Source: Tamlana sp. I1 (GTDB lineage: Bacteria; Bacteroidota; Bacteroidia; Flavobacteriales; Flavobacteriaceae). Taken from it: a stretch of 64,000 bases of DNA. The notes beneath the pieces are model-generated. The model was given only the letters and a program-made list of their open reading frames with translations. It searched no databases and was not told the origin of the DNA. This document shows, piece by piece, positions 43,164 to 52,329 of this stretch. The stretch spans positions 62,001 to 126,000 of the forward strand of contig NZ_JACLAF010000002.1 of the NCBI RefSeq assembly GCF_015355625.1, read 5' to 3'. The translations under genes and the position numbers were made by a program. Numbering within the stretch: the first letter of the stretch is position 1; every line of letters begins with the position of its first letter.

Positions 43164-44612
43164 TTATAGGTCTGTTATAGGTCTGTATTTAGGTACTAAA
43201 ACCCTCATAACGGTCCAACCTATTAAGTAACATACAGCACATATTGAAAAGACAATAAAATATCCAGACTCGATACCTTTAAAGCCCATAAATGCCATAT
43301 TTGTGTTTTCGCTAAAATCAAATAAAAGTCCAGAACCTTTATTAATAAATGTAGACCCTAATCCTCCAGCTAAACCACCAATTCCGGTAACTGTAGCAAT
43401 GGCTTTTTTAGGAAACATATCGCCTACTGTGGTAAAAATATTTGCCGACCAAGCTTGGTGTGCAGCTCCTGCAATTCCGATAATGATAACAGGAATCCAG
43501 TACGTATAATGCCCTAAAGGTTGTGCGATTAACGCCAGTAAAGGAAAAAAAGCAAAAATTAACATGGCTTTCATACGGCCTTCGTAAGGATTCATCCCTT
43601 TTTTATCAACAAAATACGTTGGTAACCATCCCCCTATTATTGACAGTAAGGTAATCATGTATAAAACAAATAATGGGAAAGCCGCTTCGGTAGAATCCAT
43701 ACCATAAACCGAGCTTAAATATGCTGGTGTCCAGAATAAGAAGAACCACCAAACCCCATCGGTCATGAATTTACCAAAGGCAAATGCCCAGGTTTGTTTG
43801 TACTTAAAACATTCCATTAAAGACACTTTTTTAGTCGATTCTGGAACATAACCTTCAATCTTACTATCTGCGATAATATCTTGTTGAATGTATTCTAATT
43901 CGGCAGCATTTACTTTTGAATGCTTTTCTGGTTTTTCATACATAAATACCCAAAAGCCCATCCATACAAAACCTAAGGCTCCAATGGCAATAAAGGCCAT
44001 TTCCCAACCGTATGCCTCGGCAATAAACGGAATGGTAATAGGTGCAGCAAGTGCGCCTACAGTGGCTCCTGCATTAAAGATACTTGTTGAAAAGGCACGG
44101 TCTTTTTTAGGGAAAAACTCGGCAGTAGCTTTAATGGCTGCTGGAAAGTTTCCTGCTTCCCCCAAAGCCAATACAAAACGTGCAAAAATAAATAGCGTCA
44201 CACTTACAGAAATCACTAAGCCTGTATCGCTTACGGTATGAAGCACATCCTTAGCACCTTCAAACCCTAAAAACCAATCTCCTGTAATATATCCAGCCGT
44301 TCCAATACCTGCGAAGGCATGTAAACAAGCACCAACCGACCATACGCCAATGGCCCAAAGGAAGCCTTTTTTGGTATCCATAATATCTACAAAACGACCC
44401 GCAAACAATAAAGACACCGCATAAAAAATAGAAAATAAAGCGGTGATATTACCGTAATCATTATTGGTCCAATGAAATTCGGGCGCAATAAAATCTTTCC
44501 AAGTTAACGAAAGGACTTGCCTATCTAAATAATTTATGGTTGTCGCCATAAATAGAAGTCCGCAAATGGTCCATCTATAGTTGGTAGGTTTGGTTTTTAC
44601 ATTTTCATTCAT
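43164..44612 (-). CDS. MFS hexuronate transporter (ExuT-like)
   Basis: This inner-membrane permease likely brings galacturonate and related uronates into the cytoplasm. The 482-residue protein has about 12 hydrophobic segments, the family start 'RWTICGLLFMATTINYLDRQVLS' features (with NYLDRQ), 'ARFVLALGEAGNFPAAIKATAEFFPKKDRA' landmarks (GEAGNFPA), and the loop 'FPKKAIATVTGIGG'. A somewhat longer extracytoplasmic stretch (about 105-135) separates segments 3 and 4. It matches the anion:cation symporter group that includes ExuT and GarP. Position in the middle of the uronate operon supports the substrate. Confidence 0.92.
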   Translation of the reverse strand: MNENVKTKPTNYRWTICGLLFMATTINYLDRQVLSLTWKDFIAPEFHWTNNDYGNITALFSIFYAVSLLFAGRFVDIMDTKKGFLWAIGVWSVGACLHAFAGIGTAGYITGDWFLGFEGAKDVLHTVSDTGLVISVSVTLFIFARFVLALGEAGNFPAAIKATAEFFPKKDRAFSTSIFNAGATVGALAAPITIPFIAEAYGWEMAFIAIGALGFVWMGFWVFMYEKPEKHSKVNAAELEYIQQDIIADSKIEGYVPESTKKVSLMECFKYKQTWAFAFGKFMTDGVWWFFLFWTPAYLSSVYGMDSTEAAFPLFVLYMITLLSIIGGWLPTYFVDKKGMNPYEGRMKAMLIFAFFPLLALIAQPLGHYTYWIPVIIIGIAGAAHQAWSANIFTTVGDMFPKKAIATVTGIGGLAGGLGSTFINKGSGLLFDFSENTNMAFMGFKGIESGYFIVFSICAVCYLIGWTVMRVLVPKYRPITDL

Positions 44613-44656
44613 AACTAGTAGTTTGTGGTGTTAAAAGTTTAGTTGGTATTATATTT

Positions 44657-46057
44657 TTAAAAATCGAAATAATTTTTCGCGTTGTTATAACTGATGTCAG
44701 AAACCATTTTTCCAATCCACTCCATATCATTAGGTAGTTCGCCGCGTTGAATTTCATCCCCTAAAAGATTACAAAGAATACGACGGAAATACTCATGACG
44801 TGGAAAAGACAAGAAACTTCTAGAATCGGTTAACATCCCAACAAAACAGCTAATTAATCCCATATTAGAAAGGGCGTTTAATTGCTTTGTCATCCCGTCT
44901 TTTTGATCTAAAAACCACCATCCAGAACCAAACTGCACTTTACCTCTTACACTACCGTCGTTAAAGTTACCAATCATGGTTGCCATAACTTCGTTATCGG
45001 CTGGATTTAAATTATAAATAATGGTTTTTGTTAATTTATCTTTACTATCTAAACCGTTTAAAAAAGCCGATAGTTTTTGAGCTTGAGGATAATCGCCTAT
45101 AGAATCCCAACCTGTATCCGGACCTAAAATACGGTGCATACGTGCGTTGTTATTTCTTAAAGCGCCTAGGTGAAATTGTTGCACCCAGCCAAATTCATGA
45201 TAGGTTTCGCATAAATATACCAATACGGCACTTTGAAACTTTAAAGCCTCCTCATTTGTAATCGCTTTATTTGCTAATTGTTTTTGAAGAGTGCTATTAA
45301 CCTCAGCTTCGGTATAGCTTTCATAGTAAATTTGATCTAAACCATGATCGCAAAGTCTGCAACCATTATCATGGAAAAACTGAATTCGTTTTCTTAAGGC
45401 ATCACATAAATCTGTAAAGGTATTGATAGCAACATTTGCCGCTTTCCCCAGTTCTACTATATAATCGTTATAACCTTCGTTAGAAATTAAAATCGCTTTA
45501 TCAGGACGGAAAGCCGTACTTACTTTTACGCCAAAATTTTCTTTAGCTAATTTTTGATGATGCTCTAATGTATCAATAGGATCTTCCGTAGTACAAACGA
45601 GTTCTGCATTTGCTTTTTTAAGTAAACCACGACAGCTATAGCCATCCGAATTTAATTTGGCTTGGGTTTGTTCCCAAACTTTTTCGGCCGTTTTTTCGCT
45701 TAGTAAATCGTTAATATCAAAATATCTAGCCAATTCCAAATGCGTCCAATGGTACAATGGGTTACGCATTGTGTAAGGTACTGTTTTTGCCCAGTTTAAA
45801 AACTTGTCTTTATCGGAACCATCACCAGTAATAAATTTTTCGTTGATACCTAGAGTTCGCATCGCACGCCACTTGTAATGATCGCCGTTTATCCAAACAT
45901 TAGTAATGTTATCAAAGGTTTTATCTTCTGCAATTTGCTGCGGAGGTAAATGGTTATGATAATCAATTATAGGCTGATTTTTAGAGTAATTATGATATAA
46001 TTCTTCAGCATATTTATTTTCTAACAAGAAGTTATCGTGGATAAATGTCGTACTCAT
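44657..46057 (-). CDS. uxaC: Uronate isomerase
   Basis: UxaC converts galacturonate to tagaturonate (and glucuronate to fructuronate), the first step of the saturated branch. The 466-residue length is typical. The N-terminal metal-binding 'IIDYHNHLPPQQIAEDK' (about 31-47), 'LCDHGLDQIYYES' (about 235), 'GWVQQFHLGALRNNNARM' (about 294-311), and 'DSRSFLSFPRHEYFRRIL' (about 415-432) match UxaC of the amidohydrolase superfamily. The gap to the transporter gene is 44 bases and to kduD 10 bases. Confidence 0.97.
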   Translation of the reverse strand: MSTTFIHDNFLLENKYAEELYHNYSKNQPIIDYHNHLPPQQIAEDKTFDNITNVWINGDHYKWRAMRTLGINEKFITGDGSDKDKFLNWAKTVPYTMRNPLYHWTHLELARYFDINDLLSEKTAEKVWEQTQAKLNSDGYSCRGLLKKANAELVCTTEDPIDTLEHHQKLAKENFGVKVSTAFRPDKAILISNEGYNDYIVELGKAANVAINTFTDLCDALRKRIQFFHDNGCRLCDHGLDQIYYESYTEAEVNSTLQKQLANKAITNEEALKFQSAVLVYLCETYHEFGWVQQFHLGALRNNNARMHRILGPDTGWDSIGDYPQAQKLSAFLNGLDSKDKLTKTIIYNLNPADNEVMATMIGNFNDGSVRGKVQFGSGWWFLDQKDGMTKQLNALSNMGLISCFVGMLTDSRSFLSFPRHEYFRRILCNLLGDEIQRGELPNDMEWIGKMVSDISYNNAKNYFDF

Positions 46058-46067
46058 ATCTTAAAAT

Positions 46068-46859
46068 TTAATCTTCGTTTGAAGGTTTCCCTATGGTTGC
46101 TAAAATTCCGCCATCTACATAAACAATATGGCCATTTACAAAATCACTGGCTTTCGAGCTTAAAAAGATTGCGGCGCCTTGTAAATCTTCGGGATCACCC
46201 CAACGTGCTGCAGGGGTTCTATTAATAATAAAATCGTTAAAAGGATGCCCATCTTCACGTATCGGTGCTGTTTGAGAAGTCGCAAAATACCCAGGGCCAA
46301 TCCCGTTTGTTTGGATATTAAATCGCGCCCATTCGGTGGCCATACTTCTGGTTAGCATTTTTAAACCGCCTTTAGCAGCTGCGTATGCACTAACAGAAGT
46401 TCTTCCTAGTTCACTCATCATAGAGCAAATGTTTATAATTTTTCCGCCACCTCTTTCAATCATACCTTTAGCAACGTGCTTAGACATAATAAAAGGCCCT
46501 ACTAAATCGACTTTTATCACCGATTCAAAATCGACAACCTCCATATCTACGATAGGAGTTCTTTTTATAATGCCGGCATTGTTTACCAAAACATCTATAG
46601 GACCAACTTCAGTTTCAATCTTTTTAATCGATTGCATTACTTCGCTTTCATTAGTCACATCAAATGAATAACCATGAACGGTTAATCCGCATTTTTTATA
46701 TTCTTCAATCGCTGCTACTAAATTTGCAGGCGTATTATTATTTATTACTAATGTCGCTCCAGCGTTACCTAAACCTTTAGCCATGGCCATGCCCAAGCCG
46801 TGTGCGGCACCGGTTACTAAAACCACTTTTCCTGTTAAATCGAATAAATTAATAGACAT
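46068..46859 (-). CDS. kduD: SDR oxidoreductase, 2-deoxy-D-gluconate 3-dehydrogenase KduD-like
   Basis: KduD reduces 2,5-diketo-3-deoxygluconate to 2-keto-3-deoxygluconate. The 263-residue SDR has cofactor motif 'TGAAHGLGMA' (about 16-25), 'NNAG' (about 93-96), the catalytic Ser in 'NICSMMSELG' and 'YAAAK' (Tyr and Lys, about 160-164), and a C-terminal 'FVNGHIVYVDGG'. Position seven bases after kduI gives the specific name; other gluconate 5-dehydrogenase-type SDRs are close relatives. Within the coding sequence at about 46624-46636 lies an operator-like TTAATCGATTGCA. Confidence 0.9.
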   Translation of the reverse strand: MSINLFDLTGKVVLVTGAAHGLGMAMAKGLGNAGATLVINNNTPANLVAAIEEYKKCGLTVHGYSFDVTNESEVMQSIKKIETEVGPIDVLVNNAGIIKRTPIVDMEVVDFESVIKVDLVGPFIMSKHVAKGMIERGGGKIINICSMMSELGRTSVSAYAAAKGGLKMLTRSMATEWARFNIQTNGIGPGYFATSQTAPIREDGHPFNDFIINRTPAARWGDPEDLQGAAIFLSSKASDFVNGHIVYVDGGILATIGKPSNED

Positions 46860-46866
46860 ACTTATT

Positions 46867-47706
46867 TTATCTTAATTCGTTATTACTACAAACATCCATA
46901 TCACCATAATCTAGGTTTTCACCAGCCATACCCCAAATAAAAGTATAATTACTTGTACCTGAGCCTGAGTGGATAGACCATGGTGGCGAAATAACCGCCT
47001 GATTATTAGCCATCCAAATATGTCTTGTTTCCTGTGGTTGCCCCATAAAATGACAAACTGCCTGATCTTCTGGAACCTCAAAATAGAAATACACTTCCAT
47101 ACGTCTGTCGTGAACATGAGAAGGAATGGTATTCCAAACACTTCCCGTTTTTAATGAAGTCATCCCCATTTGTAACTGACAAACATCAACCACACTATTC
47201 ACAATATATTTTCTTAAGGTACGTGCATTGGCGGTTTCAGGGGCGCCTAATTCGATAACTTCAACGTCCTCTTTTCCAATTTTCTTATTTGGAAATGCTT
47301 TATGAGCTGGGGTTGAATTGATATAAAATTTTGCCGGATGATCTTTAGATTTACTTGAAAAAACAACTTTTTTATTGCCTTGTCCTAAGTATAATGCTTC
47401 CTTATTATCAATATCATAAAGGGTACCATCTACAGTTATTGTTCCTGCTCCACCAATATTAATAACGCCCATTTCCCTTCTTTCTAAAAAGTAAGACGCT
47501 TTTAATGGGTCGATTGTTTCTAGCTCAACATCTTTATCAACAGGCACGACACCAGAAACCATAAATCTGTCGTAGTGTGTATATACCCAATTTAGTTTAT
47601 CTTTACTAAACACTTTTTGAATTAAAAATTCATCGCGTAACTCTTGTGTATTGTACTTTTTAACAGCTTCAGGACTAGAAGCATATCTCATATCGTAGTT
47701 GTTCAT
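46867..47706 (-). CDS. kduI: 5-dehydro-4-deoxy-D-glucuronate isomerase
   Basis: KduI converts 5-keto-4-deoxyuronate, the product of pectate lyases plus GH105, to 2,5-diketo-3-deoxygluconate. The 279-residue protein starts 'MRYASSPEAVKKYNTQELRDEFL', characteristic of KduI in parts, and contains the zinc-binding cupin block 'IPSHVHDRRMEVYFYFE' (about 197-213), with two His and a Glu, and a further His in 'PPWSIHSGSGTSNYTFIWGM' (about 246). It is the first gene of the uronate operon, behind a strong operator-overlapped promoter. Confidence 0.97.
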   Translation of the reverse strand: MNNYDMRYASSPEAVKKYNTQELRDEFLIQKVFSKDKLNWVYTHYDRFMVSGVVPVDKDVELETIDPLKASYFLERREMGVINIGGAGTITVDGTLYDIDNKEALYLGQGNKKVVFSSKSKDHPAKFYINSTPAHKAFPNKKIGKEDVEVIELGAPETANARTLRKYIVNSVVDVCQLQMGMTSLKTGSVWNTIPSHVHDRRMEVYFYFEVPEDQAVCHFMGQPQETRHIWMANNQAVISPPWSIHSGSGTSNYTFIWGMAGENLDYGDMDVCSNNELR

Positions 47707-47720
47707 AATCTCTTATTTTA

Positions 47721-47743
47721 TTGTAATCGATTACACAAATGTA
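47721..47743 (-). promoter_or_regulatory. Promoter and LacI-type operator of the kduI-uxaA operon
   Basis: The plus strand carries a perfect palindrome TTGTAATCGATTACACAA (47721-47738). On the minus strand TACATTTG (a full -7 match, 47736-47743) is followed after 3 bases by AATCGATT, and ATTG lies 19 bases further upstream as a -33 element. The operator ends about 15 bases before the kduI ATG. The rest of the gap up to 48176 holds no gene; a TATCTTTA box at 48144-48151 may serve the next gene. Confidence 0.85.
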
Positions 47744-48176
47744 ATGATTTAAATTTTATATGCAATATTTTTTAAAAAAATTCTACTTTATTTAGTCGAA
47801 AAACCGATAAAAGCACGAATACACACGCTTGTCATGTTGGATTTTCATCTTGATAAGCGGCTATTAAAACACCATTAACAACTTTTAAGTTGAGCATTAA
47901 GCCCGTAATTTTGTACTTGTAATGATTTAACAAAGCGCAAAAAAACCTAAAAACAAATAGACCTTTAAAGATAGAAAAAATACCAAAACCCATGGTGTAA
48001 AATAAATCTACAAAGCATCACAATCTAAAAGACAGAGAAAAACACATAAGAAAATATAACTATAACCTTTTAAAATTCACTAATTTAATAGTTTCAATAA
48101 AAAAAGAACACGCCAGAACATTTAAATTCAACTATATATAATGTATCTTTAATCTCATTTTATAAAATCAAACTTT

Positions 48177-48899
48177 ATGAAACGTTTCTCCTCTATTTTA
48201 ATAGCATTATTAGTCGCTTTAAATGCTTTTTCTCAAGAAAGCTACAACTCAAAAGGTAAAAACGAAATTGCTTTTGTTGCAACAGAATTAATAAATGGTG
48301 CTTTTCAGTTTAAATACGAACGCTTGTTAGGTGATCATATCTCTGCCGATTTAGGTTTAGGCTATAAAAGCCCTGAAGGACTAATTAGACTATCTGGTTT
48401 AAATACTGAAAAAATAAAAACGAATGATATCACCTACTCCGGATTTAATATAATTCCGGAAGTCCGTTATTATCTTAATGATATTCGATCTACAGGAATG
48501 AATGGCTTTTATTTTGGTGCTTATGTAAAATACTCCAATTACAAATCGGATCTTGATGGAGCGTATATAAGCAACTCTAATACAGCTTACGAATTAGAAT
48601 TTGATGCCAGAATTAACATAACCTCTGTTGGACTTATGGTTGGTTACAAATTACCAATATCTAAAAGGTTTGCTGTAGATTTTTTAATTGCAGGGCCAGG
48701 CGCTGGTTTCTATAATTTTTCAATGACGAATAAAAAAGACCTTCCCGATGAGTTTTATGACGATTTAAATGAAGCGCTTGAAAACTATAGTTTATTCGAT
48801 TTTCTTCAAAGTGATTTTAGGTTTAGCCAAATAAAAAGAAAATCTAGTTTAACCTTACCTTCATTTAGATATAGTATTTCTTTAACCTATGCATTTTAG
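48177..48899 (+). CDS. Predicted outer-membrane beta-barrel protein
   Basis: The 240-residue protein has a signal peptide ending 'LNAFSQ' (about 20) and alternating strands with aromatic girdle residues ('GAFQFKYERLL', 'ISADLGLGYKS', 'IIPEVRYYLND', 'FYFGAYVKYSNY', 'VGLMVGYKLPI') ending 'FRYSISLTYAF' with terminal Phe. This is the layout of small 8- to 10-strand barrels of the DUF3575 or OmpA-like kind. No pectin operator lies before it, so it seems outside the regulon. Function unknown. Confidence 0.75.
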   Translation: MKRFSSILIALLVALNAFSQESYNSKGKNEIAFVATELINGAFQFKYERLLGDHISADLGLGYKSPEGLIRLSGLNTEKIKTNDITYSGFNIIPEVRYYLNDIRSTGMNGFYFGAYVKYSNYKSDLDGAYISNSNTAYELEFDARINITSVGLMVGYKLPISKRFAVDFLIAGPGAGFYNFSMTNKKDLPDEFYDDLNEALENYSLFDFLQSDFRFSQIKRKSSLTLPSFRYSISLTYAF

Positions 48900-49060
48900 T
48901 TTCAAAACCAATATTCATCTGATTTTTGAAAGACTAAATTAGCACAAGCATCAACCTTAATTATTACTATATTTACACCCTATTATCGGTTATAGCCGTT
49001 GTAATGGCAGTTAAAAACACACTAAACTGCTTGTATTTAATAAAACACCTTTTTGAAATT

Positions 49061-49750
49061 ATGAGAAAAATTAATGCTGTTATTCTAATCTTAACAATCG
49101 CTTTATCAATACAAGCCTGTAAAAGCGCCAAAGTAATAAATGCTTGGAAGGCTCAAGAATCTATTGTAGATCTTTTTAAAACAAAAAATGTATTGGTTAT
49201 TGCACGTACAGCAAACAAACAAGGGCGTATTGCTTTTGAGGTAGAAATAGCCAATGCCTTAAGAGCAAAAGGTATTAAAGCTACCGAAAGCTACACCAAA
49301 GCACCAGAAATACACACTAACGTAGAAATGAGCGAAGAACGCATTGCATTTATAAAAAGCTTAATGGATAGCGAAGGGTACAATGGTGTTGTTTTAACTG
49401 CTATTAAAGATAAAAAACAAACGGTAACTACCTCTAATAATGGTATTTACATGGGTGCTGGTTATGGCAATTATTACCCAGGTTATTACGGTGGTTTTTA
49501 TAATTATTATAGAGCGCCTTACGCTTATGGCGGGTACTACAACTCTTTTGGAGGCTACATCCCAACATCAACTTCAACAAGTGTTAGTACCGATTATGTT
49601 TTAGAAACTGTAGCTTATAATTTAGATGAACCAACCGAAAAACAATTAGTTGCCGTTGTAACAACAAATTTGGAAGACCCTAACGATGCACAAAAAGCTG
49701 CTGAAAAATTAGTTCCAAAAATCATGCAAAGCTTAAACAAAAAAGAATAA
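49061..49750 (+). CDS. Lipoprotein of unknown function with a Gly/Tyr-rich segment
   Basis: From the ATG at 49061 the protein has 229 residues with lipobox 'LSIQAC' (about 15-20). An alpha/beta-looking domain (about 25-125, 'KNVLVIARTANKQGRIAFEVEI', 'GYNGVVLTAIKDKKQTV') is followed by a low-complexity Gly/Tyr-rich segment (about 130-165, 'GAGYGNYYPGYYGGFYNYY') and a further domain ending 'LVPKIMQSLNKKE'. It resembles DUF4136-like lipoproteins loosely, but I do not claim the family. A 19-codon upstream extension to 49004 is open but would bury the signal peptide, so the later ATG is chosen. Confidence 0.75.
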   Translation: MRKINAVILILTIALSIQACKSAKVINAWKAQESIVDLFKTKNVLVIARTANKQGRIAFEVEIANALRAKGIKATESYTKAPEIHTNVEMSEERIAFIKSLMDSEGYNGVVLTAIKDKKQTVTTSNNGIYMGAGYGNYYPGYYGGFYNYYRAPYAYGGYYNSFGGYIPTSTSTSVSTDYVLETVAYNLDEPTEKQLVAVVTTNLEDPNDAQKAAEKLVPKIMQSLNKKE

Positions 49751-49772
49751 ACTTATTATAGAATTTATAAAG

Positions 49773-49821
49773 GCTGTCTCCTGTGTTTGTTTTTAGCAAA
49801 TGTAGGAGACAGCTTTTTTTT
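49773..49821 (+). terminator. Intrinsic terminator of the 49061-49750 gene
   Basis: GCTGTCTCCT / AGGAGACAGC is a perfect 10-bp stem with a long loop followed by T8. The bases from here to 50011 hold nothing recognisable. Confidence 0.85.
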
Positions 49822-50011
49822 ATGTGTTTTGATGGGTGGTTTCTCTTCAATTCATCTTCAAAAGGAATCAAAATTAAATACAAGTAGACTTTATAATGCC
49901 CCTTCTCTTTAATTCAGAAAATCATAGCGATGCTCGCGTAACCATTAGGTCATTTGATGAAAAAACTTCTTGCTTCACTATTTTCTTGTGATTTAAACAG
50001 ACGTAGAATTC

Positions 50012-52192
50012 CTAATTCTGATTATTAGCTTGCAACCTGCTCATGATGCTTTGAGCTTTATCTGTTTCCCCTAAATTCTGATAAATTAAGGCCAATAAAT
50101 ATTCGTAATTAGGATTGCCTGGCGCTACTTTTAAAGCACGACTTATATGAGTTTTAGCCAACTGTAAATCTTTGTTCCCTTGGTAATAATAGGTTGCTAA
50201 ATTATACATAGAGCGCGAATCTTTAGGATCCAACTTAATAGCCAATTTCAACTCAGAAACCGCCATAGCATCCTTTTTGTTTTCAAAATACAATAAGGCC
50301 TTCAAATAATGTGGTCGCCCTATTTTGGGTTCTATTTTAATCCATTTTTCTAGCGTGTTTAAAGCATTATCATAATCTGCTACTAAAGAATAAGCGGTTG
50401 CAAGATTAGAATAGACTGGCGTAAACAAGCTGTCTTTTTTCATGGCCATTTCGTAATGTGTTATGGCTTGGTTATACTCATTTTTCTGCATGTAATAGTC
50501 GCCCAATTGCATACGTCCTGTTGAAAAATCGGCACTACTGTTAAGCATGATTTCATATTCAGCCCTAGCTTTTGAAAGTGCTGCTCTATCTTGTTCTGGA
50601 AACGCTTCAAGAGGCATTCCATTTACAAGTTGTGCCGCGCCTACCCGCACCAGTTTAATAGGATCGTTTAAAACCATTTTTAAAACCTCTTTCTTCACTT
50701 CTGGTGAAACAGCTCTAAACTTCATAAGTGCGCTATAACGTACCATTGCTGAAGGATCTTCTAAAGCTGAAAACAATACATTATACTGTTCTTGAGTTGC
50801 ATAATTCAAATTATCAATAACCGATGCTCTTGCAATTTCAGGAAATTGTAAATCGCCAATAAAAGCATCTAATTTGGCTCTTTCAGCAGTGCTTAAATTT
50901 GGATGATTACTCAATAATAAAGCATCAGAAAAATGAGGCTCATGGTCTTCTCCATACCAATTTTTAACCGCTTCTGCAGCCCAAGAATCGCTTTTACCCT
51001 CATGACATTGAGTACAAGCATTTGGAGTTCCGTATTCAACCGATTGATCTGGTCTAGGAATTCTAAAACTGTGATCGCGTCTAAAATCATTACCCATATA
51101 CACTTTTCCCGTCATATGGCAATTAATACACATGGCCGATTCTGTGCCTGGCTTATGAAAATGATGTTTTTCTGTATTGTAAGTGCTTGGTGCATGACAC
51201 TGTAGGCATAATTGGTTACCATCAAATTTTAGTTTTAATGAATGGGCATCATGACAATCGGTACACTTAACACCATTGGCAAACATTTTACTTTGTTTAA
51301 AAGAACCATACACATAATCCTCATCTTCAATTTGACCATCACCATGGTAAAAAGTAGTGGATAGATTTTGAAGTAAATATTGATCTTCAAACGGTATTCC
51401 AGGCTCTAAATTCGGGGTTAATTTTGCTCTTCTAGAATGGCAAGGCGCACAAAGTTGTAACTGATCTTCTTGAGTCCTTCCTTTCAAAATATAATCGTCG
51501 CCTTCACCTTTACCATTAGAAACCCATTGCACATGGTTACTTGCTGGTCCGTGACAACTTTCACAAGCCACATTAATTTCATCATAAGTGGTATGAAATT
51601 CATCAGTTTCAACATTATAATTCTTCTGTAAATTCGTAGAATGGCATTCGGCACACATGGTATTCCAATTCTGGGCTGTCTGTGTCCAGTGTAACCAATC
51701 GTTTGGCACTATAGTATCGCCAGGATATTGATGATACCATTTGTGTTCAATAGCATCCCAAGTAACGCGCAGAACTTGTTTTCTACCTTTATCAAAATCT
51801 ATTAAATACTGCTGTAAAGGCGTAACACCAAAAGCATAGGAAATCTGGTATTCTTTCACCGAATTATCAATTTCCTTAACCTTAACAAAAAAATGATCGT
51901 TACGTTTAAAAAAATGATACGACACCCCATCGATAGTCAGTTTTTTATCATTAAAATCACCTAAAACAGTAGAATCATTTGCTACCTGCATGGCTAAATC
52001 GTGATGAGAACCTTGCCATTTTTTAAATTCTTCGTTATGGCATTCAACACAGGTTTTAGAGCCGATATATGTTGCAGCATCATAGTGTGTCTTTGTTTCT
52101 TTAACATCAAGGTTTTTATACTTATCCTCCTTACAAGAAGTAAAAAACACGACTACTACAACACAAAACCATAAATATTTTAACCCGCCCAT
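50012..52192 (-). CDS. Octaheme c-type cytochrome lipoprotein with TPR domain
   Basis: The 726-residue protein has a lipobox ('FFTSC', about 16-20) and eight CxxCH heme-binding motifs in the order CVECH (about 48), CAECH (177), CESCH (210), CAPCH (247), CTDCH (310), CLQCH (327), CINCH (354) and CTQCH (393). A helical, HEAT-like part follows (about 425-545), then four or so TPR units (about 550-726, 'GDYYMQKNEYNQAITHYEMAMKKD', 'YSLVADYDNALNTLEKW'). The arrangement suggests a periplasmic electron-transfer protein that also binds partners. The redox partner is not visible. It is divergent from the DUF481 gene and has no clear terminator downstream. Confidence 0.9.
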   Translation of the reverse strand: MGGLKYLWFCVVVVVFFTSCKEDKYKNLDVKETKTHYDAATYIGSKTCVECHNEEFKKWQGSHHDLAMQVANDSTVLGDFNDKKLTIDGVSYHFFKRNDHFFVKVKEIDNSVKEYQISYAFGVTPLQQYLIDFDKGRKQVLRVTWDAIEHKWYHQYPGDTIVPNDWLHWTQTAQNWNTMCAECHSTNLQKNYNVETDEFHTTYDEINVACESCHGPASNHVQWVSNGKGEGDDYILKGRTQEDQLQLCAPCHSRRAKLTPNLEPGIPFEDQYLLQNLSTTFYHGDGQIEDEDYVYGSFKQSKMFANGVKCTDCHDAHSLKLKFDGNQLCLQCHAPSTYNTEKHHFHKPGTESAMCINCHMTGKVYMGNDFRRDHSFRIPRPDQSVEYGTPNACTQCHEGKSDSWAAEAVKNWYGEDHEPHFSDALLLSNHPNLSTAERAKLDAFIGDLQFPEIARASVIDNLNYATQEQYNVLFSALEDPSAMVRYSALMKFRAVSPEVKKEVLKMVLNDPIKLVRVGAAQLVNGMPLEAFPEQDRAALSKARAEYEIMLNSSADFSTGRMQLGDYYMQKNEYNQAITHYEMAMKKDSLFTPVYSNLATAYSLVADYDNALNTLEKWIKIEPKIGRPHYLKALLYFENKKDAMAVSELKLAIKLDPKDSRSMYNLATYYYQGNKDLQLAKTHISRALKVAPGNPNYEYLLALIYQNLGETDKAQSIMSRLQANNQN

Positions 52193-52329
52193 ACATTAGA
52201 TTTGATTGCAACAAATTTAATTAAATCATTTTTAAGAGTACGTTAATAAGGCCTGAATTTCCTGTATTTATCGAATTAAAAAAATTATTATTATTAAATT
52301 GCGGGTACAACCAAAATGTAACATTTAGT

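Noticed and set aside
46624-46636. Operator-like TTAATCGATTGCA inside kduD.
   Set aside because: It lies within coding sequence (encoding part of 'MQSIKKIE'), has no -7 element beside it and heads no gene. A roadblock role is possible but unsupported.
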